DNA from: Solirubrobacterales bacterium
GTDB taxonomy: Bacteria > Actinomycetota > Thermoleophilia > Solirubrobacterales > 70-9
NCBI GenBank assembly: GCA_021154855.1
Contig: JAJKHV010000106.1
Span: 1 to 38,341, forward strand
Length of the DNA stretch: 38,341 nucleotides
Direction of reading: 5' to 3'
Under the pieces are notes generated by a model. That model saw only the letters and a list, made by a program, of their open reading frames with translations. It did no database searches and was not told where the DNA came from. Shown here piece after piece: positions 30,657-38,341 of the stretch. Every line of letters begins with the position of its first letter. The stretch's first letter is position 1. A program made the translations under genes and the position numbers.

Positions 30657-33131
30657 ATGTCTAACGTTCACGTCTTGATCCGACGCGCAGGCATCGTCAT
30701 CGCGGCAGCGCTCGTCCTCCTCGCCCTCTCCGTGCCGGTCTCCCGGGGCGCGAGCCTGACCGACCACGTCCACGTCCTTTCCGGCACCAGGCCTGGGCCG
30801 GGCACCTTTGGCGGCGGCCACGACTTCCCCGGTGCGACCGTTCCGTTCGGCATGGTCCAGTGGAGCCCCGACACGACTCCGTCGGACCGCAACGGCCGCG
30901 GCGGCTACGACTACCGCGACTCCCACGTCAAGGGCTTCAGCCTCACGCACCTCGCGGGCGCCGGCTGCTCTCTATATGGGGACTTCCCCTTCCTGCCCAC
31001 GACCGAGCCGCTCGAGGGCTCGCCGGCCGCCGCCGGCTCCTCGCTGGATGGCAAGTTTGAGCCTGGCTTCTCCCACGCGCACGAGACCGGGCGGCCTGGC
31101 TACTACTCGGTGCGCCTCAACCCCGTGGGCGGCGCCGATATCGACGTGGAGTTGACCGCGACCACCCGGACCGGCATGGCGCGCTTCACATTCCCGCGCA
31201 ACCCGCATTCCAGCGTCCTGATCAACGCCGGCGGCAGCGCCCAGCCCGACGACTTCGCCGCCGTCCAGGTCGATCCGGCCCGCCGAGAGATCGACGGCAC
31301 CGCCTCCAGCGGCCTCTTTTGCGGCCAGCGCCCCCGCTACCGGGTGTACATCGCCGCGATCTTCAACCGCCCCTTCGGCGAGTACGGCAGCTGGGAAGAG
31401 GAAAAGGTGACCGCCGGCTCGAGCGCCGCCGGCGACAGCCAGTCCCCGCCCGCCAACCCGAAGACCAGCGCCGACGCGGGCGCCTACGCGACCTTTGACA
31501 CTCGCCACAACCGCGTGGTGACGGCCCGCGTCGGCCTCTCATTCGTCAGCGTCGAAGACGCTCGCGCAAACCTCGCCGCCGAAAACCCCGGTCTCAGGTT
31601 CAACGAGGTGAGGAGCCGTGCGCAGGGCACCTGGAACAAGATCCTGGGGCGGATCCGGGTCAAGGGGGGCTCTCACCGCCGCCTCGACACCTTCTACACA
31701 GCGCTTTACCACGCCTTCCTGGCGCCACGCACCTTCAGCGACGTCGGCGGCGCCTACATCGGCATGGATGGCTTGCTGCACCAAGCCGAAGACCGCATTC
31801 AGTACGCCGATTTCTCAGGCTGGGACACCTATCGGACGCAGATCCAGCTGCTCTCGATGCTGATGCCGCAGCGGGCAAGCGAGATGGTGCGCTCGCTGCT
31901 CGCCGATGCCGCCGAGAGCGGCTGTCTGCCGCGCTGGCCCTACGCCAACGGCCAGAGCATGACGATGGTCGGGGATTCGGCCGACCCGCTGATCGCCTCT
32001 GCGGCCGCCTTCGGCGCCACCGCGTTCAACCGCCAGGCTGCCCTCGCCGCGATGCTGAAGGGCGCCGATGAAACGTGTCGCAGCGCCAACGGCGAATATC
32101 TCGAGCGCCAGGGCCTCGCCTCCTACCTCACGCTCGGCTACGTCCCCTATGACCTCGACACCAACGTCCGCAACGCCAACTCGATCTACGGCAGCCCCGA
32201 CGACGTCTGGGGCTCCGCGGCGACGACGCTCGAGTACACGGCCGACGATTTCGCGATCGCCCAGTTCGCCGGCCGGTCGCTGAGCGACAGATCCACCTAC
32301 AGCCGCTTTATGAATCGTTCAGGCAACTGGCGCAAGCTGCTCAACCCGGGCAGCAGCCAGATCGAGCCCAGATACGAAAATGGCGCCTTTCCAGCTGATT
32401 ACGACAACCTCCACGGCGGTGGCTTCGTCGAGGGCGACTCGGTCCAGTACAGCTGGATGGTCCCGCACGACCCTGCCGGCCTCTTCCGCGCGATCGGCGG
32501 TCGGGTGAAGGCGACGGCCCGGCTCGATCAATTCCTGCGCAAGCTCAACGGCGGCCCCGGCGCCACCCACACCGACCATGCGCTGCTCGGCAACGAGCCG
32601 ACCCTGCCGGTTCCCTGGCTCTATGACTGGAGCGGCAGCCCCTACCGGACGCAGGCGGCGGTCCGCCGCGCCCTGCGCCTCTACAGCACTGCCCCTGCCG
32701 GCTATCCCGGCAACGACGACCTCGGCACGCTCTCCTCCTGGTACGTCTTCGGCGCCCTCGGCCTCTACCCAGAGGTGCCGGGAGTCGGCGTACTGGCAAT
32801 CGGCAGCCCGCTCTTCGGCCGTGCCTCGATCGCGATCGGCCACCACAGAAGGGTGACGATCTCGGCAACCGCCCGGGTGAGCGAGGGCCATGGCAAGCAC
32901 AAGCGACAGGTCGCTCTCAGGCCGGCTCAAGCCCCGTACGTCAAGGCGCTTCGGATCAACGGGCACAGCCACACCAAGCCCTGGACGACATACTGCGCCC
33001 TCGTCCGCGGGGGCGACCTCGCCTTCCAGCTGAGCCGCCACCCCAACCGCCGGTGGGGCAGCTCCGCCGCCGCGGCGCCGCCGTCCTACGGCCCTGGCCG
33101 GCCGATGCCAAGACAGACCTGCGCGCCTTGA
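30657..33131 (+). CDS. Secreted GH92 family alpha-mannosidase
   Basis: This gene encodes 824 residues with a signal peptide (about 1-31) and GGAGGGA at 30639-30645. GH92 enzymes are Ca2+-dependent exo-acting alpha-mannosidases. Hallmarks are present in order: GGGHDFPGATVPFGMVQWSP, GFSLTHLAGAGC, FSGWDTYRTQIQLLSMLMP, GGFVEGDSVQYSWMVPHD near residue 590 (its Glu is the family's general acid) and PGNDDLGTLSSWYVFGALG near 685 (its Asp pair aids the base). Length is close to the family norm. It should act outside the cell on mannose-containing glycans, either its own envelope glycans or environmental ones. Its stop overlaps the proposed TTG start of the glycosyltransferase gene (TTGA), pointing to coupled expression. 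Confidence 0.92.
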   Translation: MSNVHVLIRRAGIVIAAALVLLALSVPVSRGASLTDHVHVLSGTRPGPGTFGGGHDFPGATVPFGMVQWSPDTTPSDRNGRGGYDYRDSHVKGFSLTHLAGAGCSLYGDFPFLPTTEPLEGSPAAAGSSLDGKFEPGFSHAHETGRPGYYSVRLNPVGGADIDVELTATTRTGMARFTFPRNPHSSVLINAGGSAQPDDFAAVQVDPARREIDGTASSGLFCGQRPRYRVYIAAIFNRPFGEYGSWEEEKVTAGSSAAGDSQSPPANPKTSADAGAYATFDTRHNRVVTARVGLSFVSVEDARANLAAENPGLRFNEVRSRAQGTWNKILGRIRVKGGSHRRLDTFYTALYHAFLAPRTFSDVGGAYIGMDGLLHQAEDRIQYADFSGWDTYRTQIQLLSMLMPQRASEMVRSLLADAAESGCLPRWPYANGQSMTMVGDSADPLIASAAAFGATAFNRQAALAAMLKGADETCRSANGEYLERQGLASYLTLGYVPYDLDTNVRNANSIYGSPDDVWGSAATTLEYTADDFAIAQFAGRSLSDRSTYSRFMNRSGNWRKLLNPGSSQIEPRYENGAFPADYDNLHGGGFVEGDSVQYSWMVPHDPAGLFRAIGGRVKATARLDQFLRKLNGGPGATHTDHALLGNEPTLPVPWLYDWSGSPYRTQAAVRRALRLYSTAPAGYPGNDDLGTLSSWYVFGALGLYPEVPGVGVLAIGSPLFGRASIAIGHHRRVTISATARVSEGHGKHKRQVALRPAQAPYVKALRINGHSHTKPWTTYCALVRGGDLAFQLSRHPNRRWGSSAAAAPPSYGPGRPMPRQTCAP

Positions 33132-34600
33132 CCCTCACACCCACCCGCTCCGGCGCCCTCGGGGTGCTGGCCATGCTCACCGCGCTTGGCGTCGCGATCC
33201 GCTTCGCCAGCCTCGGCGTGCAGAGCTATCACCACGACGAGGTGATCACCGTCGCCCGGGTCATCCCGGGCAGCTTCGCCGACATGCTCCAGCAGGTGAA
33301 GGGGAGCGAGTCCAACCCACCCCTCTACTACGTCCTTGCCTGGGGCTGGGCGAAGGCCTTCGGCACCGGTGAGGTCGGGATACGCTCGCTCTCGGCGCTG
33401 TTTGGCGCCGCCACCGTGCCGATCACCTACTGCATCGGCGCCGAGCTCTCGAGCCGCCGCGCCGGTCTGATCACGGCGGCCCTCGTCGCGGTCAGCCCGA
33501 TGCTGATCTGGTATTCGCAGGAGGCCCGCTCCTATGCGCTGCTGGTCTTCTTCTGCGCCGCGTCACTGCTCTTCTTCGCCCGCGCCCTGCGCAGCCGTCG
33601 GGGACGCGACCTGGCGCTCTGGGCGCTCGCTTCCGGGCTCGCCCTCTGCAGTCACTACTTCGCCTTCTTTGCGGTCGGGATCGAGGCGCTCTGGCTGCTG
33701 GTCGCCCTGCGCTCGCGTTGGCGAGCGATGCTGCCGGCGGTCGGCGCCGTCGCCCTCGTCGGCCTCGCTCTGCTGCCGCTGATCTCCGCCCAGGTCAACC
33801 CGACCCACATCGGCTGGATCGAAGAAAGCCTGCTCTCCACGCGCTTCTTTCAGGCCGGGATCAGCTTCCTGATCGGCGAGACCGGGCATGTCATCGCGGA
33901 GCCTCCGCGCGAGCGCTACGCGCTCTTGCCGGTGATCCTGATCGGCGTCGCCCTGCTGATCGTCGCCGCCCGCGGATCGAGACGGGAGAGGCGCGGCGCG
34001 GCGCTCGGCCTCGTCGTCGGCCTCGGCGTGCCCGCGCTGGCACTGATCGCGGCCCTGATCGGCAAGGACTACGTGGTCGAGCGCAACCTGCTGCCGGCGC
34101 TCGTGCCGCTCGCCGTCGCCGCCGGCATCGGCTTCGCGGCCGAGCGCGCCCGGCGCGTCGGCCTGCTCCTCGCCGTCGTGCTCAGCGCCTACTGGGTCGC
34201 CTATGACATCCACGTCACCCAGACGCCGAACCTGCAGCGACCCGACTTCCGCGCGATCACCGAAGCACTCGGCTCGCCGCGCGTCCCCCGCGCGATCGTG
34301 ACCTGGAAGCTCGCCGCAGATCCCGTTCGCTTCTACCTCCACGACAAGTCGCTGCGCATTTTCAGCGGCGAGACGCCGATGCGTGAAATCGACGTGATTA
34401 GCAAGTCTGCCGTCGGGGAACCAGAACGCGTGCCAGCCAAGTTCCACCCAGTCGCCCGGATAAGGTTCGAGCGCCTCACCCTGACCCGCTACATGTCGAG
34501 CCGCGTCCGTGAAATCCCCTTTTACCTTCTGCGCGACGTGCGCACCGGCTTCGGCGTCAACGCCGTCGTAGCCGACAACCCCCGGGAAGCCGCCGAATGA
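33128..34600 (+). CDS. GT-C fold membrane glycosyltransferase (GT39/ArnT-like)
   Basis: This gene encodes 490 residues from TTG 33128, which overlaps the GH92 stop; an ATG at 33053 would overlap that gene by 79 bases and add a non-hydrophobic leader. About 10-12 membrane helices occupy residues 8-370. The first outward loop carries YHHDE (about 34-38), the acidic catalytic-type motif of lipid-phosphate-sugar-dependent GT-C enzymes. NPPLYY and SQEARSYAL follow, as in GT39/PMT and ArnT relatives. The C-terminal about 120 residues are soluble. It should transfer a sugar from polyprenyl-phosphate to a cell-surface acceptor. It overlaps the GtrA-like gene by ATGA, so GH92, GT-C and GtrA form one unit. 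Donor and acceptor are unknown. Confidence 0.85.
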   Translation: MTLTPTRSGALGVLAMLTALGVAIRFASLGVQSYHHDEVITVARVIPGSFADMLQQVKGSESNPPLYYVLAWGWAKAFGTGEVGIRSLSALFGAATVPITYCIGAELSSRRAGLITAALVAVSPMLIWYSQEARSYALLVFFCAASLLFFARALRSRRGRDLALWALASGLALCSHYFAFFAVGIEALWLLVALRSRWRAMLPAVGAVALVGLALLPLISAQVNPTHIGWIEESLLSTRFFQAGISFLIGETGHVIAEPPRERYALLPVILIGVALLIVAARGSRRERRGAALGLVVGLGVPALALIAALIGKDYVVERNLLPALVPLAVAAGIGFAAERARRVGLLLAVVLSAYWVAYDIHVTQTPNLQRPDFRAITEALGSPRVPRAIVTWKLAADPVRFYLHDKSLRIFSGETPMREIDVISKSAVGEPERVPAKFHPVARIRFERLTLTRYMSSRVREIPFYLLRDVRTGFGVNAVVADNPREAAE

Positions 34601-35022
34601 GCGCCACCGAATTCGCCTATCGGCTCAGTGCCGCCGCTCGCCGTCCAGCCAGCTGGTGGGAGTTGTTCAAGTTTGGCCTGGTCGGCGGCTCCGGCTACCT
34701 GATCAACCTCGCCGTCTTTGCCCTGCTCAGCGGCAACCTCGGCATCCACCACATCATCGCCGCCATCGGCGCCTTCTGCGTCGCCTTCTGCAGCAACTTC
34801 TTCTGGAACCGGCACTGGACCTTTGCCGCCGGAGACGGCCACGCCGGCTTCCAGGCGGCGCGCTTCTTCACCGTCAGCGTCGCCGCCCTGCTGATCAACC
34901 TGGCCGTGCTGCAGGCATTGATAGGGGGGACCTCACTCGGCGAGCTCACCGCCCAGGCGATCGCCGTCGCCGTCGCGATGCCCTTCAACTTCCTCGGCAA
35001 CAAGCTCTGGACCTTCGCTTAG
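34597..35022 (+). CDS. GtrA-like family membrane protein
   Basis: This gene encodes 141 residues with four membrane helices. WELFKFGLVGGSGYLINLAVF at the start, SNFFWNRHWTF in the middle and NFLGNKLWTF at the end are the GtrA/DPMS-TM signature. Family members flip or help present polyprenyl-phosphate-linked sugars. ATG overlaps the stop of the GT-C transferase (ATGA), consistent with supplying that enzyme with lipid-linked donor on the outer face. A small hairpin lies just downstream. Confidence 0.9.
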   Translation: MSATEFAYRLSAAARRPASWWELFKFGLVGGSGYLINLAVFALLSGNLGIHHIIAAIGAFCVAFCSNFFWNRHWTFAAGDGHAGFQAARFFTVSVAALLINLAVLQALIGGTSLGELTAQAIAVAVAMPFNFLGNKLWTFA

Positions 35023-35036
35023 CGGCAATCGGTACC

Positions 35037-35053
35037 CGAGCGTCTCTCGCTCG
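35037..35053 (+). terminator. Small hairpin after the GtrA-like gene
   Basis: CGAGCG (35037-35042) and CGCTCG (35048-35053) form a perfect 6-bp stem with a TCTCT loop, followed by the AT-rich CTAATATT. It may end the glycan operon, or act at the promoter region of the methyltransferase. Confidence 0.4.
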
Positions 35054-35054
35054 C

Positions 35055-35060
35055 TAATAT
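35055..35060 (+). promoter_or_regulatory. Possible -10 box of a leaderless methyltransferase transcript
   Basis: TAATAT lies 9 bases before ATG 35070, and no Shine-Dalgarno is present in between. In actinobacteria this layout often gives transcripts starting at the A of the start codon. No convincing -35 box is seen. Confidence 0.4.
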
Positions 35061-35069
35061 TCCTGAGCA

Positions 35070-35846
35070 ATGGGGGAGGCAAGCGCAACCGAGGTTCCAC
35101 AGGATTGGTATCGCTCCGCGTTCCCGCCCGAGGAGACGCTGAAGCGACCCTGGGCGGACCGCACCGGCGTCGAAGTCGATCGGGCGCTGGCGATGCTGGG
35201 GGCGCAGGGCGGCGAGCGGGTGCTCGACATGGCCTGCGGCACCGGTCGACACTCCCACGAGCTGGCCCGCCGCGGCTTCGATGTCGTCGGCGTCGATATC
35301 TCACCCGACCTGCTGGCGATCGCGGAGGCCGATGCGGAGACCGAGTCACTCACGGCCTCCTTCGTTGCAGCCGACCTGCGTGAGCTCGACTTCGACGAGG
35401 AGTTCGATTTCGTCCTCAACCTCAACGACGGCGCGATCGGGTATTTCGAGACCGAGGAAGAGAACCACCGCACCTTCGAGGTCATCGCCGCGGCCCTGCG
35501 CCCCGGCGGCGGCAACCTCCTGCAGCTTCCCAACGTCCTGTATGCGGAAACGCATCTGCCGCAGACGACCTGGATCGCAGGCGAGGGCATGGTCGAACTG
35601 ATCGATCACCGTTGGGAGCCCCGCAGTCGCTACTTAGAAGGGTCGACGATGCCGATTCTGGTCGGCGAGGTCTTCGAGGGCGTCTCGCCGATTCCCTTTC
35701 GTCAGCGGCTCTACTCGGTCGACGAGCTGACGCAGATCTACGAGTCGGTCGGCATGTCGCTGGCCAACGTCTTTCGCGGCAGCGGCAAGCCCCGCCCGCC
35801 GAAGGACACTCAGTTCGAGGTTTTTATCGCCGGCCGTAAGGCCTGA
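35070..35846 (+). CDS. SAM-dependent class I methyltransferase
   Basis: This gene encodes 258 residues. Motif I VLDMACGTGRHSHELA (about 52-67), then VVGVDISPDLLAIAE for the SAM ribose-binding acidic position, and FDFVLNLNDGAIGYF as post-motif. The topology is that of the Methyltransf_25/11 group; the C-terminal third (FRQRLYSVDELTQIYESVGM) is typical of small-molecule methyltransferases. Substrate cannot be told. It lies 47 bases after the glycan operon with its own probable promoter, and its end is 8 bases from the stop of the convergent 35855 gene. Confidence 0.88.
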   Translation: MGEASATEVPQDWYRSAFPPEETLKRPWADRTGVEVDRALAMLGAQGGERVLDMACGTGRHSHELARRGFDVVGVDISPDLLAIAEADAETESLTASFVAADLRELDFDEEFDFVLNLNDGAIGYFETEEENHRTFEVIAAALRPGGGNLLQLPNVLYAETHLPQTTWIAGEGMVELIDHRWEPRSRYLEGSTMPILVGEVFEGVSPIPFRQRLYSVDELTQIYESVGMSLANVFRGSGKPRPPKDTQFEVFIAGRKA

Positions 35847-35854
35847 CCGGGCCC

Positions 35855-36214
35855 CTACCAGGCCCCCTCCAGCCAGCGCAGCAGCTCGTCGGTGCGACCA
35901 CGCAGATCGGGAGCCACGGAGCTCAGCTCCGCGCTCGCGATCTGAATCGCGGCACCGATCGCCAGCGTCGCCCGCGCCGGGCTCATCTGCAGGCCCGCCT
36001 CGAGGCGCTGCAGGGACACGGAGTCCCCGCGCAGCGACCACAGCGCATCGCGAGCCGCTTGGGGGTCAGACTCGGCAATATCGATTGCCGTCTCCACCGC
36101 GTCGCGGACGCGTTCCGCGGGGGGGCCGGCGGTTGCGGACTCCAGCATTCTCTCAACGAGTCGGTCGTCCAAGCGGCTCTCGACAACAGCCACCGGACCT
36201 CTGCCCTCTGTCAT
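35855..36214 (-). CDS. Small helical hypothetical protein
   Basis: This gene encodes 119 residues from ATG 36214-36212, with GGGAG upstream on the - strand; longer in-frame extensions have no ribosome site. Composition is acidic and Ala/Leu/Arg-rich with no membrane segment, and probably all-helical (ERMLESA, RVRDAVETAIDIAES, RDALWSLRG, ARATLAIGAAIQIASAEL). No family is recognised. It is convergent with the methyltransferase and divergent from the synthetase-like gene, sharing a 177-base control region with the latter. Confidence 0.65.
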   Translation of the reverse strand: MTEGRGPVAVVESRLDDRLVERMLESATAGPPAERVRDAVETAIDIAESDPQAARDALWSLRGDSVSLQRLEAGLQMSPARATLAIGAAIQIASAELSSVAPDLRGRTDELLRWLEGAW

Positions 36215-36391
36215 TCTGGGGTCTCCCTTCGATCTCAGCCAGACCCCGAAGTTCCGCCAAGTCCCGCCGGGGCCAAGCGTTGCAGACATCAGTGTAGACG
36301 TCGATGAAGACCATAAGCCCCCGTTGTCCAATGGTCAAATGTTTTTTGAAGAGGCGCAAGTAGGCTCGCGGCGAATGGGAAGATGGAGAAG

Positions 36392-38341
36392 ATGAGCACC
36401 TCACGACCGAGCTACGACGCGGGCCAGATCGAGACTTCCCGGCAGGGGGCCTGGGCTGAGCGACGCGCTTTCGCGACCCCGACACCGGCCGAGGGCCAGC
36501 GCGCCATCTACATCAAGCCGTCAAGTCCGTTCACCTCGGGCAAACTCCATATGGGCCATGTCCGCGATTACGCGATTGGCGACGCCTACGCTCGTTTCCG
36601 CCGCGCCCGCGGCGACGCGGTCCTCTTCGGCTTCGGCTTCGACGCCTTCGGCTTGCCGGCTGAGATGGCGGCGATCGAGCGAAAAGTGCCGCCCGCCGAG
36701 TGGGTAGAGGCCTGCGGTGAGCGGATGCTGGAGCAGATGGTCCGGCTCGGCTTCTCCTTCGACTACGAGCGCGTCTTCTACAGCTCCGACGAGGCCCAGT
36801 ACCGCTGGTCCCAGTGGCTCTTCGTCACCCTGCTCGAGGCGGGCCTGATCTACCGCGACGACACAACGGTCGATTGGTGCGATCACTGTCGTACGACGCT
36901 TGCCGCCCTGCAGGTCGAGGACGGGCGCTGCTGGCGCTGCCACAACGAGGTCCGCCTGATCCGCCGGCCGACCTGGTTCCTGCGCATAACGCCCTACCTG
37001 GAGGAGAACGACCGCCGCCTCGCCGAGCTGGCCGATTGGGACGAGATCTCGCTCTCCACCCAGCGCTACATCCTCGGCCGCAGCGACGGGGTGGAGGTGG
37101 ACCTGGGTCTCCCGGGTGCGGGCCTCACGGCCTTTACGCCCCACGTGGATTCGGTCAGCGCGGCCAGCTTTGTGCTGCTCTCCCCGCGCCATCCGCAGCT
37201 GGAGGAGTGGGCAAGCGACCCCGCCGTCAGCGCACAGCTCGATGAGCTGCGCTCGGGCGGCTGGGAGCGCAGCGCTCGCGACGCCAAGTCAGTGCCTCTC
37301 GTCGACACCGGCGCCTCGATAAGCGCCCCGTGGAGCGACGGCGAGCTGCCGCTGCTGGTCTCGCCGCTGGTCGATGCCCGCTATGGGCCGACGGCGGCCC
37401 TCGGGATCCCAGAGGTCGATGAGGCCGACGCGACGATCGCCGCACGGATCGAGCGGGTGGGGGAGACGGCGCCGGCCGCAGGCCCCGATGCCCCGCAAAT
37501 CCGGCAGGCGGTCCGCTACCGCGCCGCCGACTTCTCGATCTCACGTCAGCGTTTCTGGGGCACGCCGATCCCGATCGTCCACTGCGAGAGCTGCGGCCCG
37601 GTGCCGGTGCCCGAGGAGCAGCTGCCCGTGGCGCTGCCCCGCGACGTCGAGCCGACCGGCGAAGGGAATCCGCTGGCCGAGCGGGCGGATTTCGTCGAGG
37701 TCGCCTGTCCACGTTGCGGTGAGCCGGCCAGGCGTGAGACCGACACCCTCGATTGTCATTTCGATGCCCTCTGGCTCTGGGTGCCGTCGGCGGTCCCACC
37801 CGAGGCGCGGGCCGACTCGATGTTCAGTCACCCGGACCTGCAGCACTGGCTGCCGTCCGAGCGCCTCGTCGCCGGCTCTGACAGCGGTGGCTTCGTCTTC
37901 GATCAGCGCGTCGTCACCAAGGCGCTGCGCGATATCGGCCCCTTCGCCTTCCTCGAGCGCGGCGAGCCGTTCAGCGGCTGCCTTTTCCACGAGATGGTGA
38001 TTGCTGACGGTCGCAAGATGAGCAAGCATCTCGGCAACGTGGTCGACCCCGACGAGCTGGTCGAGCGCTACGGCGCCGACACCGTTCGCCTCGCGATCCT
38101 CTACGCGGCCGGCCCCGCCAAGACCCTGAACTGGAATGACGGCGCCCTGCGCTTCGCCGGCCGCTTCCTGCGCAACGTCTGGGCCTACTCTCAGCAGCGC
38201 TTTGCAGCGGTCGCCGACGCGCCCGAGGACGACGAGGCCGCCGCCGACACCGAGTTCCTGCGCGAGCGTTTGCGCAAATGGTGCGACAACGGCCTCGAGC
38301 GGATCACCGCCAGCCTGGAGGACCTGCAGATGCACACAGCC
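36392..38341 (+). CDS. Divergent leucyl-tRNA-synthetase-like protein, 3' end outside the window
   Basis: The frame is open from ATG 36392 (GGAG just upstream) to the window end, 650 codons without a stop. Class I synthetase landmarks in LeuRS order: HMGH (53-56), FDAFGLPAE, a zinc CDHC...CWRC knuckle, SISRQRFWGTPIPIVHC, a CPRC second knuckle, KMSKH (542-546) and NVVDPDELVERYGADTVRL. The LeuRS-specific parts are altered. YPSG before HMGH is FTSG; the FVDSSWYFLRY segment reads HFDALWLWVPS (456-466); the GGxEHAxxHLLY histidines are replaced by GSDSGGFVFD (495-504); the editing TTRPDT is TPHVDS (249-254). ATP activation looks intact, leucine recognition and editing do not. It could be a second, specialised synthetase or an amino-acid-activating enzyme. 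A six-codon frame overlaps its start. Confidence 0.85.
   Translation, partial: MSTSRPSYDAGQIETSRQGAWAERRAFATPTPAEGQRAIYIKPSSPFTSGKLHMGHVRDYAIGDAYARFRRARGDAVLFGFGFDAFGLPAEMAAIERKVPPAEWVEACGERMLEQMVRLGFSFDYERVFYSSDEAQYRWSQWLFVTLLEAGLIYRDDTTVDWCDHCRTTLAALQVEDGRCWRCHNEVRLIRRPTWFLRITPYLEENDRRLAELADWDEISLSTQRYILGRSDGVEVDLGLPGAGLTAFTPHVDSVSAASFVLLSPRHPQLEEWASDPAVSAQLDELRSGGWERSARDAKSVPLVDTGASISAPWSDGELPLLVSPLVDARYGPTAALGIPEVDEADATIAARIERVGETAPAAGPDAPQIRQAVRYRAADFSISRQRFWGTPIPIVHCESCGPVPVPEEQLPVALPRDVEPTGEGNPLAERADFVEVACPRCGEPARRETDTLDCHFDALWLWVPSAVPPEARADSMFSHPDLQHWLPSERLVAGSDSGGFVFDQRVVTKALRDIGPFAFLERGEPFSGCLFHEMVIADGRKMSKHLGNVVDPDELVERYGADTVRLAILYAAGPAKTLNWNDGALRFAGRFLRNVWAYSQQRFAAVADAPEDDEAAADTEFLRERLRKWCDNGLERITASLEDLQMHTA

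Noticed and set aside
36215-36391. T-box riboswitch before the synthetase-like gene
   Set aside because: No T-box consensus, specifier hairpin or terminator/antiterminator pair could be found in these 177 bases.
36814-37245. Open frame of 143 codons within the synthetase-like gene
   Set aside because: It lies in another frame of the 36392 gene, whose own frame is continuous and motif-bearing to the window end.

Overview
The window looks like chromosome from a high-GC actinobacterium, most likely class Thermoleophilia (Solirubrobacterales or a close relative). This is an inference from GC-rich housekeeping genes, a TetR regulator with two DNA-binding domains, and several secreted protein families I associate with that class (AKLTG-type proteins, FN3/beta-propeller proteins with basic Cys-containing tails). 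No rRNA gene is present to confirm it.

Left part (1-17.2 kb): an array of exported proteins, all on the + strand. It opens with the 3' end of a PEBP-like gene. Four paralogues of a roughly 300-residue secreted family begin at 208, 12822, 15300 and 16255. Three more distant four-cysteine secreted proteins begin at 1253, 4993 and 13768. The array also holds a complete PEBP-like lipoprotein (14358), a membrane-anchored collagen-like protein (3882), a translationally coupled pair of very large surface proteins (5861 and 9457) and one tandem-TetR regulator (2211). Glutamate is mostly GAA in the small exported genes, and two of the four-cysteine genes are loaded with TTA leucine codons.

Middle part (17.2-25.5 kb): two APC-superfamily transporters with C-terminal universal-stress-protein-like domains (17314, 19466) sit around a small membrane protein (19281). 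They are followed by two TrkA/RCK nucleotide-binding proteins (22150, 22640) and an FAD-dependent reductase (23328). The architecture recalls KimA-type potassium transport with RCK regulation. Two related lipoproteins (21466 and 24820) and a tRNA-Gln(CUG) flank the block.

Right part (25.8-38.3 kb): a probable heterodimeric ABC exporter on the - strand (27825 then 25802), with odd palindrome-bearing insertions in both ATPase domains. Next come a tiny coiled-coil/membrane protein and an exported protein. A coupled set on the + strand encodes a secreted GH92 alpha-mannosidase, a GT-C glycosyltransferase and a GtrA-like flippase, followed by a separately promoted methyltransferase. A small hypothetical protein lies on the - strand. 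The window ends inside a leucyl-tRNA-synthetase-like gene whose leucine pocket and editing motifs are badly eroded; I regard it as the most intriguing single gene here.
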